Shown piece after piece: positions 49,506-56,183 of a DNA stretch of 56,183 nt. The notes under the pieces were generated by a model. It was not told where the DNA came from, did not search any database, and saw nothing but the letters and a program-made list of their open reading frames with translations. Source of the DNA: an uncultured Methanobrevibacter sp. (GTDB lineage: Archaea; Methanobacteriota; Methanobacteria; Methanobacteriales; Methanobacteriaceae); contig OMVX01000017.1 of the NCBI GenBank assembly GCA_900314605.1, positions 1 through 56,183 of the forward strand, in the 5' to 3' direction. The position numbers were made by a program, and so were the translations under genes. The first letter of the stretch is position 1. Each line of letters begins with the position of its first letter.

Positions 49506-50069
49506 TTAATTCATTATATCTTCTGTTTTCTCTTCAATATTTTTATTAATTTCTTCTTTAGTGTCTTTATCTTCTTTTTCTATCATACGATCTGTTAAAA
49601 ATGAGGCCATTGATGCAGTAATTGTAGAAAATATGAATATTCCAATTAAAATTAAAATAATCGCTAAAATTTTTTCATTATAAGTTATAGGGGTTACATC
49701 ACCATATCCTACTGTTGTTAATGTAACTATAACAAAATAAAAATCATCAAATCCATTATAACTTGGACCATAAAGGTCGAATAATAATGTGAAGATTATT
49801 ATAATAGTAAGTATTACTCCAAATATTTTATGTAGCCCTGTTTTTTCACAAAATTTTCTAACAAACTTTACTCTTACAGGTAAAAGTAATATTCTACTTA
49901 ATTCAAACAGTTTAAAGAATTTTAATAGTCCAAAACCAGGCATAAATGTAAATAATATAAAGTCATATGGTATAGAAGCTATTAATCCTAATATATTAAA
50001 GGGTTTTAGTATAAATTCTTTTTTTGATGGGGTATGATAGAGGGCTCTTGCATATTCTGCTAAAAGCAT
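49506..50069 (-). CDS. Potassium channel, remaining pore part (S2-S6)
   Basis: 187 residues with the K+ selectivity filter TLTTVGYGDVTP (about residues 115-127). The pore is flanked by helices VILTIIIIFTLLFDLYG and ILAIILILIGIFIFSTITASMASFL, and preceded by IPYDFILFTFMPGFGLLKFFKLFELSRIL, an S4-like segment with few basic residues (RVKFVRK follows). It belongs to the voltage-gated-like ion channel family. The first helix lies upstream behind an in-frame TAA, and a coiled-coil tail lies downstream in another frame, so the gene is probably a decaying full-length channel. The ATG at 50069 has no ribosome binding site. Confidence 0.75.
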   Translation of the reverse strand: MLLAEYARALYHTPSKKEFILKPFNILGLIASIPYDFILFTFMPGFGLLKFFKLFELSRILLLPVRVKFVRKFCEKTGLHKIFGVILTIIIIFTLLFDLYGPSYNGFDDFYFVIVTLTTVGYGDVTPITYNEKILAIILILIGIFIFSTITASMASFLTDRMIEKEDKDTKEEINKNIEEKTEDIMN

Positions 50070-50234
50070 GATACAAACTATTAAATCAAAATATTATATT
50101 CCGATTATAATATCTTTTGGAAGTTGAAATATTATAGCACTAATAATCAGTATCATATCAAAAATTATTAAACCATTAAAACCGTAATAGATAATTTGTG
50201 ATTTAAAATTTATCTCTCTACCTGCTATTTCCAT
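50070..50234 (-). pseudogene. 5' part of the potassium channel gene, cut off by a TAA
   Basis: ATG at 50234 opens 46 codons (MEIAGREINFKSQIIYYGFN followed by GLIIFDMILIISAIIFQLP, a membrane helix matching S1). They end at TAA 50096-50094, after which the same frame runs YFDLIVCIMLLAEYA straight into the channel. A single nonsense codon thus separates S1 from the rest. AGATGA upstream of 50234 could be the original ribosome binding site. Confidence 0.75.
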
Positions 50235-50669
50235 TATTAATCATCTTCCCTAATGATATTCCTAAATTTATATGGATTTATTCTCATAATTTCTTTTTAA
50301 AATTTATAAACTAAGGTTATTAACTTATGTTAAAGATATTATTAAATATTTTTGATATACTATATTTTAAAACGGATAAAATTTATTCTAATGTTTGTTA
50401 CTTTTTAAATCATCTTAATCATATGGAACTAAACTTTATAATTAAATGGTAATTTATTTATTTATTTTTCATTCGCAATTAAAATCTTAAATAGGGTTAT
50501 TTTGTCTTTTATAGGGTTTATTATCTATTTTTAGATTTGCCAATATTTATAAATGTAGATTTATCAATATTAATTAACTTAGCTAATATTGAGGCTAAAA
50601 CATCATATTAATCACAAAATTTATATATTGAATTAATTATACCAACTTTTATATATTTATTGAAGGGAG
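50235..50669. other. Intergenic region upstream of the TPR-like gene
   Basis: 435 bases. A 41-codon frame at 50327-50452 (MLKILLNIFDILYFKTDKIY...) has a weak AAGGTT before it and is probably chance. A TATA box for the next gene lies at 50620-50628. An imperfect inverted pair GCCAATATT/AATATTGAGGC spans about 50538-50595. Confidence 0.45.
50620..50628 (+). promoter_or_regulatory. TATA box of the TPR-like gene
   Basis: TTTATATAT lies 51-59 bases before the ATG at 50679. The resulting leader would contain the strong GGGAGGTGA ribosome binding site. Confidence 0.5.
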
Positions 50670-50678
50670 GTGAAAAGT

Positions 50679-50909
50679 ATGGGTTTATTTAATTCAATGT
50701 TAAATACTGCTGCAGGAATGTCAAATGCAGCTAGACAACAAAGGGCAATTCAATTAAATCAAATGGGAGTAGAATTAGTCCAATCTTTTCGTTATGAAGA
50801 GGTGCTTCAATATTTTTTAGAAGCTCATGAACTAGCTCCTAATGACCCTAGAATAAAACAGAATATTGATTTATGTTATCAAGCTTTAAAAATGATTGAT
50901 GAATATTAA
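50679..50909 (+). CDS. Short TPR-like protein
   Basis: 76 residues. An N-terminal helix (MGLFNSMLNTAAGMSNAARQ) is followed by one complete tetratricopeptide-like repeat: LNQMGVELVQSFRYEEVLQYFLEAHELAPNDP, with the usual hydrophobic, Gly and Pro positions, and the first helix of a second repeat (IKQNIDLCYQALKM). A GTG at 50670 overlaps GGGAGGTGA, which is the ribosome binding site for ATG 50679. It is probably a cytosolic protein-binding adapter. Neither neighbour suggests a partner. Confidence 0.7.
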   Translation: MGLFNSMLNTAAGMSNAARQQRAIQLNQMGVELVQSFRYEEVLQYFLEAHELAPNDPRIKQNIDLCYQALKMIDEY

Positions 50910-50943
50910 TAACTTATTTTTTTAATTTTGCTTATATTTTTTT

Positions 50944-51016
50944 ATTAAGTTTTTTAATTTATTAATTTTATCTTTTAATTCTTTATTTTTATCTTTTAAC
51001 AGTTTTTAATTTATTA
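50944..51016 (-). repeat. Degenerate second copy of the channel's coiled-coil tail
   Basis: This stretch matches 49444-49516 over its whole 73 bases at roughly four-fifths identity by eye, with two compensating one-base gaps. At the left copy the minus strand reads NELKTVQRENKELKDEINELKNL; here the same region is full of stops. It lies just downstream of the helicase stop, so a gene end has been duplicated and has decayed. Confidence 0.65.
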
Positions 51017-51094
51017 TTAGGTTAAATCTTTAAGAGACCTAAATTTTTAATATATTGAATAAATGAATTAGTAGGTAAATAAGATATGTATTTT

Positions 51095-54000
51095 TTAATC
51101 ATCAATTTTTTTAGTTTCATTACAGTCTTTATTAAATGTACATATATATTTGTTTTTTTTAGTGTCCTTAATTAAAATTCCATCACAGTTAGGATTAGGA
51201 CATTTTTCGACATATTTATAATCTTCTAGGTTAACCCAATAGGGTCCTCCATTATAATGATAGGAGTCCTCTAGATGCTCACTACATCTAACATATTTTG
51301 TGTGCCTTTTATTATTTTGGACAATAGTTATTTTTCCCTCATTACAATAAGGACAATTAATATTAGTTTTTCTATATTCAAATTCTTTTTTAGGTTCATC
51401 TTCTTTAATATAGAAATTTTCATCTAAATTTTCATCAATACGTATAAAAGAAGATTTAAGATTATGATCCTCTATCAATTCCTTAATAAAAGGGGATTTA
51501 TCCATATTTGGATATAATAAATAAACATTATTTAATGTTCTGGTTAATGCAACATATAGTAATCTTCTTTCTTCTGCATATAGATATTCTTCTTTTTCTT
51601 TAAGAAAATAAAGTATGGAGTCATCTTCTATTTTATTTGGAAATCCACTAAAACCATCTTTTAAATTAAGAATAATAACTTCATCATATTCTAAACCTTT
51701 TGCTTTATGTATTGACATAAAAGTAATATCTAATTCTGGTTTTATTAAACATGTAATTTTAGTACCGTCTTCTGATTTAAAAATAATATTATTATTAATA
51801 AAATCATCAATATCATTATTATTCCGTCCTAATAATAAAATTTTAGCTTTTTCTTTTTTAGGATTTCTTTTAATAATTTTATCGATGATTGCATATAATT
51901 TCAAAACTTTATTTCTCTTAGGAGTCACTAAATATTTAGTGATTTTTATAGGTCCGGAATTATTTTTTTTCACTGATTTTAATTTCTTTTGTTCCTGTTT
52001 TTTATTTTTTAAAATAAATTCAGAAGCAATGTTGTTAAGTATATTATAATTTCGTCGATTTTCTTCAATTTTAATTAACTCAGGATTAGGGAAATATTTA
52101 TCAAAATTAATAAATAAATTCATATCCGAACCATTAAACCTGTAAATTGATTGCCAGTCATCACCAACAATAAATATTTTAGCATTTGTAATTTTTTGAA
52201 GTTCTTGTAATAAGAATGCTCTTACTGGATTAATATCCTGATATTCATCAACCAATATATAATCATAAGATTTATTATATTTTTTTCTTTGAAGATATTC
52301 TAATGCTAAACTTATTTGCCTATTGTAACCTATTTCTTCTTCGTTTAATTTACAGTATTTATCATAAATATCACTTACAATATCTAAAAATAGTTCCTGC
52401 CGTTTTCGTTTATATCCGTCCCTTTCAGATTTATTCTTATCCTTAAATGTATCTAATTTATTTTTCTTTAGATTTTGAGCTTCAAATATATTTATAAAAT
52501 TCATTATTAATTCATTGAAATTTTTGAAGTCTTCTATTCTTTTTGTATTTTTCAATACTTCTAAAATTTCTTTCCGGTCCATCTGTCCTATTTTAACATT
52601 ATTTTCTTTTAATTTTTCTTCCAATTTTTCTAAAAGTTCACCTTCGGCTAAGTAATAATAATAGGTCGTAAGTAATTTGGAGTCCTGTTTTTTATGAAAA
52701 TTTATTTTACGATTAATCTGATCTTCATAGTCCTCTCCCAGCCATTTTTCATTATTCTGCCTACCAATACCAAAATGCTCTAAATAGATATCATATTCAG
52801 GTAGATAAAAATCCGGTCGATAAGGAGTCCAGTCTTTTTTTTCATTAAAAAATTCGCTTATCCAATCATCTTTTGATTTAAGATTAATTAATGAAAAATA
52901 ATTTCCAGAATATAAAAAGTGATTTTGAATAAATTCTATAAGTTTGAAATCATATAATTTTTCATATTCATATTCAATTTCGTGCATAAATAAATAATTT
53001 GCAATTATCAATTCTCCTATACTTTTTACAGTCTCCCCTTGCATTGTTCGTTTAACTTGTCCAGATTCATAATACTTTTGCTTCAAGGTTCTTAAATCTT
53101 TTTCTTTTTCATAAGACAATAATTCATTATAAGTTTTATAATCTTTTGTATCTGCAGGAGGGTTAATATAATAACTGAAATATTCGATTAATTTTGATAA
53201 TTTATTATCATCAATTAAGTTTTTAGAATAATTTTGCACCGTTTTTTTTAAATTGTCTCCTCCCATTACTTTATCGTATCCACAATCTTTAATAATTTTT
53301 CTACAAAATTTATGAAATGTACAGGCTTCAACTTTATTATTTTCATCTAAACCTTCATTAACCTTCTCAGATAGGTCTAGGGATCCTTCGTAACTATAAG
53401 ATAAACATAAAATCTTTTTTGGAGATACACCCTTTTTTTCAATTAGATACTTAACTTTTTTTTGTATAGTGAATGTTTTCCCAGTACCTGCTCCAGCTAT
53501 AACTTTCATATTTTTCTCATCTAAAACAATGGCTCTTTTTTTATGATAGTCGGATATATCACTAAAAAAGTCTTTATTCTTTTCAATTTCCTTATCTAAT
53601 TTGGTTTCATTTAATTTTTTTATTCTATTAGATTTTTTATCACTTAAATTTTTATAATTTTTTAAATCATCATAAGTTTTTCTAAAGTCAGTTATAACTT
53701 CCTTTTCGTGCCTAATCTTATCTTTTAAAAACTTAGGAATACTATTTATTTTAGATAATTCTTTATCTAATTGTTCATATTCTTTGATTATTTTTTCTCT
53801 TTTAGCATAATTTATAAATTCACAGGTTTCTAAATCCTTATTAAATTGTTTTATTTTTTTAATTTTATTATCAATAAATATAATGTCATTAAAATGAGTC
53901 AAATATTTTTTAAACAGTACAATATCTTCTTGTGTTGATTCGTCAAATTCTTTTTTAATTTTATTATATATTTTTAAGTATTCTTCTTTTGATGTAATCA

Positions 54001-54766
54001 TCTCGGAAATACCTTTTTCATTAAAAATTTTCACTTTTGAAATTAATAAATCAATTTCTTTTTTTGTTTGGCCTTTATAGTTTTCTTTATATGTATTCAT
54101 TAGCTTATACAGATTCTTATTTTGGATTTTAATAATCTCTTCTGGTTCCAGTTCATTATTTTCTTTTTTTGAATTTAATATATTAAATATATCTTGAGGG
54201 GAGTAATCATCTATTTTTTCTATATCTCCTGGGGATTTTAGTAACTCCTCAGCTATTTTATTTCTTAATACCTTATCTCTTTCAAAATTAAGTTCAGAGT
54301 TTATACCAAGAATATAACACAAGTCACTGTTGTTAAATTCTTTTAATTTATTTTTAATATGTTTCTTATCTTTTTGACTAGGGGTTATTCTTTTTTTATT
54401 AACAATATCATTATTATTTATTCTTCTATTTTGAGAAATATATAAAAGATGGTCTATAACTATTTTAACTTCCACATAATAATTTTTATTGAAAAATTTT
54501 GTTTTTTTTAAAGATTCATCATATTCCCAGTTAATTTTTTTAACTTTTTCAAGTATATCATATAAATAACGTTCAATATGATTATTATTTGGTCCATTAT
54601 TAATCTCATATAATATTTTTAATATAATATATAATGCATCTTCTTTAGTTATTGTGTTAATTTCAATATCTCTTTTTAATATACCTTTAAAATCAATTAT
54701 TCCTGTTGGTGTAATCGTAATATATTTATTACAAATATATTTTATTCTATTTTTTATATTATCCAA
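51095..54766 (-). CDS. UvrD/Rep-type superfamily 1 helicase with nuclease-like insert and zinc-finger tail
   Basis: 1223 residues. An N-terminal Lys/Glu/Asn-rich helical region (about 1-410) is followed by Walker A VIAGAGTGKTFT (about 420-431). An inserted domain YRPDFYLPEYDIYLEHFG ... INFHKKQDSKLLTTYY (about 647-700) has the D...E-x-x pattern and lysine of PD-(D/E)XK-type nucleases. Then come helicase motifs VDEYQDINPVRAFLLQ (II, about 838), VGDDWQSIYRFNGSD (III), FMSIHKAKGLEYDEVI (V) and YVALTRTLNNVYLL (VI). The C-terminus has zinc fingers CPYCNEGK...C and CPNPNCDG...CTFNKDC like topoisomerase IA. It resembles helicase IV-like repair or defence helicases. TTG start with GGTGAT. Confidence 0.88.
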   Translation of the reverse strand: MDNIKNRIKYICNKYITITPTGIIDFKGILKRDIEINTITKEDALYIILKILYEINNGPNNNHIERYLYDILEKVKKINWEYDESLKKTKFFNKNYYVEVKIVIDHLLYISQNRRINNNDIVNKKRITPSQKDKKHIKNKLKEFNNSDLCYILGINSELNFERDKVLRNKIAEELLKSPGDIEKIDDYSPQDIFNILNSKKENNELEPEEIIKIQNKNLYKLMNTYKENYKGQTKKEIDLLISKVKIFNEKGISEMITSKEEYLKIYNKIKKEFDESTQEDIVLFKKYLTHFNDIIFIDNKIKKIKQFNKDLETCEFINYAKREKIIKEYEQLDKELSKINSIPKFLKDKIRHEKEVITDFRKTYDDLKNYKNLSDKKSNRIKKLNETKLDKEIEKNKDFFSDISDYHKKRAIVLDEKNMKVIAGAGTGKTFTIQKKVKYLIEKKGVSPKKILCLSYSYEGSLDLSEKVNEGLDENNKVEACTFHKFCRKIIKDCGYDKVMGGDNLKKTVQNYSKNLIDDNKLSKLIEYFSYYINPPADTKDYKTYNELLSYEKEKDLRTLKQKYYESGQVKRTMQGETVKSIGELIIANYLFMHEIEYEYEKLYDFKLIEFIQNHFLYSGNYFSLINLKSKDDWISEFFNEKKDWTPYRPDFYLPEYDIYLEHFGIGRQNNEKWLGEDYEDQINRKINFHKKQDSKLLTTYYYYLAEGELLEKLEEKLKENNVKIGQMDRKEILEVLKNTKRIEDFKNFNELIMNFINIFEAQNLKKNKLDTFKDKNKSERDGYKRKRQELFLDIVSDIYDKYCKLNEEEIGYNRQISLALEYLQRKKYNKSYDYILVDEYQDINPVRAFLLQELQKITNAKIFIVGDDWQSIYRFNGSDMNLFINFDKYFPNPELIKIEENRRNYNILNNIASEFILKNKKQEQKKLKSVKKNNSGPIKITKYLVTPKRNKVLKLYAIIDKIIKRNPKKEKAKILLLGRNNNDIDDFINNNIIFKSEDGTKITCLIKPELDITFMSIHKAKGLEYDEVIILNLKDGFSGFPNKIEDDSILYFLKEKEEYLYAEERRLLYVALTRTLNNVYLLYPNMDKSPFIKELIEDHNLKSSFIRIDENLDENFYIKEDEPKKEFEYRKTNINCPYCNEGKITIVQNNKRHTKYVRCSEHLEDSYHYNGGPYWVNLEDYKYVEKCPNPNCDGILIKDTKKNKYICTFNKDCNETKKIDD

Positions 54767-55241
54767 ACAATCACCATATTTTTAATAATTAATTTTCATT
54801 TGTTAATAAATAAATATTTTATTTATATATTTAATTTTTTTCATATATTCCTTCTTTGAGGATTTAAATAACTCTAATTTTATATAAACTTATTTTTCTC
54901 TTATTAATTATTATTATTCAAAAAATAAATATTTTTCTATATACACATTTTTTTCATTATTCTATCAAATTTCTGTTTTTATTTTTAAAAAACTTAGCTT
55001 GTGTGATATTTATAATAGTTTTCTAACTATTTTTTTAGTTACAATTCTTTTTTTAATTTACAAAAATTTATTTTATTATAGAAAAGTAAACTAATATTTT
55101 AATTCATATCAATATAATATAAAATCTTTAAATAAGATTACCACAATTTTAACAGATATTGGATAAAACTTTTATTAGTTTAAATAACATATATACTCTA
55201 ATAGAAATTATTTTTTTAAAGATGATTATAAGGTAAAGAAT
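54767..55241. other. AT-rich divergent promoter region
   Basis: 475 bases between the helicase gene and the divergent CPBP protease. No gene, repeat or structured RNA was recognised. A TATA-like ACATATATACT near 55187-55197 could serve the protease. Confidence 0.5.
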
Positions 55242-56051
55242 ATGGATTTTTCAGTTACTAATTTTAATGTTAGGTTAAGAAGTATTAAATTAGGTGAACT
55301 TCTTGTTGCTATTATTGTAGCTTCTTTTATCTCAATAATTTTAGCAACATTCATACCTGAATATTCACAGTATGATGATTTGTTTATTTTAACTATGCAT
55401 ATATTATTACTTGCATTTTTCATATATGCACTTAGAGGAACATGTGGTTTAAAAGATGATATTAAGGATATTTTTAAACCTTCAAATAAAAAGGAAATAT
55501 TATATTTGTTTGTATTAAACTTCTTTTTTGCATTTATTTTTATTGCATTTATTGCAGTATTCGGTATATTATTAACATCTGTGGATCCATCCTCTTCTGT
55601 AACATTGGATCTTTCTACTGTTGATGTAGGGCCTATTTATTACTTTTTAGATTTACTTACAGGGATTATTGGTGCACCATTAATTGAAGAGTTAATATTT
55701 CGTGGTGTAATATTTAATCGTTTAAGACTTAGAATTGGACTTATTTGGGCTATGGTCATATCTTCAATTTTATTTGCATTATTACATGATCCTGATACAA
55801 TGATTAGTGCATTTGTATTTGGATTGTGTATGTGTATATTATATTTAAAAACTGATAATATTTTTATTCCAATGACTGTCCACTTTTTAAATAATCTTTT
55901 CTCTTATGGAACTGACCTTCTACAATTAAATGGATTTTTATTTAGTTCTCCATTTGCTATTATAATATTTATAGCATCTCTTTTATCTCTTATAGGAATT
56001 ATTTTCTATTTATATAAGGGTATAAAACAAGGACGTACAGAAGATATATAA
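55242..56051 (+). CDS. CPBP (CAAX/Abi) family intramembrane metalloprotease
   Basis: A membrane protein of 269 residues with about eight hydrophobic segments. The three catalytic motifs are present: EELIFRGVIFNRLR (EExxxR, about residues 149-162), FALLHDPDTM (FxxxH, about 182) and TVHFLNNLFSY (HxxxN/B, near 218). Members cleave within the membrane; in bacteria some give immunity to bacteriocins and in eukaryotes they process CAAX proteins. The substrate here is unknown. AAGGTAA precedes ATG 55242. It is the last gene in the window; 56052-56183 holds nothing recognisable. Confidence 0.9.
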   Translation: MDFSVTNFNVRLRSIKLGELLVAIIVASFISIILATFIPEYSQYDDLFILTMHILLLAFFIYALRGTCGLKDDIKDIFKPSNKKEILYLFVLNFFFAFIFIAFIAVFGILLTSVDPSSSVTLDLSTVDVGPIYYFLDLLTGIIGAPLIEELIFRGVIFNRLRLRIGLIWAMVISSILFALLHDPDTMISAFVFGLCMCILYLKTDNIFIPMTVHFLNNLFSYGTDLLQLNGFLFSSPFAIIIFIASLLSLIGIIFYLYKGIKQGRTEDI

Positions 56052-56183
56052 TATTATCTTCTTTTTTAAATTTTTAAACATATAACACTGCTAGAAACTT
56101 AAGCAAAAATTGATTATATGTTAACATTGTTATATTTTTATTTTAGAAAATTTTTTATACTTTTATTTGCAAATAGTGTTATT

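Noticed and set aside
50327-50452. 41-codon frame upstream of the TPR-like gene
   Set aside because: Weak ribosome binding site only, no recognisable features, and typical of chance frames in this AT-rich DNA.

Overview
This AT-rich window (roughly 70 % or more A+T by eye) comes from a methanogenic archaeon of the order Methanobacteriales, most likely Methanosphaera or a close relative. The evidence is archaeal: RpoH/RpoB/RpoA'/RpoA'' genes, aEF-2 and aEF-1alpha, tRNAs without an encoded CCA, TATA-box promoters, frequent TTG/GTG starts behind GGTGA or GGAGG ribosome binding sites, a protein with a pseudomurein-binding-like repeat, and a UPF0146 gene. RNA polymerase subunit B is one intact 1119-residue reading frame. 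Many methanogens have it split in two, and this favours Methanosphaera over Methanobrevibacter (inference from general knowledge).

Layout. 1-3.4 kb: triosephosphate isomerase, a glyoxalase-II-like hydrolase and phosphoglycerate kinase. 3.4-5.5 kb: a DUF2085 membrane protein facing the thiamine salvage genes thiM and thiE. 5.7-6.5 kb: five tRNA genes (Thr, Pro, Tyr, Asp, Lys). 6.6-23.4 kb: the conserved information-processing block rpoH-rpoB-rpoA1-rpoA2-rpl30e-nusA-rps12-rps7-fusA-tuf-rps10. It is interrupted between nusA and rps12 by about 2.2 kb holding an opposite-strand HEAT-like repeat gene and a broken antitoxin-like gene. A tRNA-Ser follows at 23.5 kb.

23.7-40.2 kb is accessory and mostly on the minus strand: a cysteine-cluster protein with a duplicated 3' end, a double-repeat TMEM175-like channel, CobK, a Ca2+-type P-type ATPase, UPF0146, RimI, and a run of zinc-ribbon-headed membrane proteins. 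One of these is split by a one-base frame error inside a coding repeat. With them lie a surface protein, an aldo/keto reductase with ferredoxin domain, a UbiB-family kinase and an ADP-ribosylglycohydrolase. 40.4-43.3 kb holds a coiled-coil protein, a C39/papain-like cysteine peptidase and a short Cdc6/Orc1-like ATPase. 43.8-48.2 kb is carAB. The last 8 kb holds a secreted protein with a strong hairpin terminator, a potassium channel gene broken by a stop codon, a TPR-like protein, a 1223-residue helicase with a nuclease-like insert and zinc-finger tail, and a CPBP membrane protease.

The core genes make and control RNA polymerase and the ribosome. The accessory genes are largely envelope, ion transport and DNA-handling functions. 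The most unusual signals are gene decay and repeat dynamics: a repeat-mediated frameshift in a surface protein, a stop-interrupted K+ channel, and three places where the 3' end of a gene is echoed by a degraded copy.
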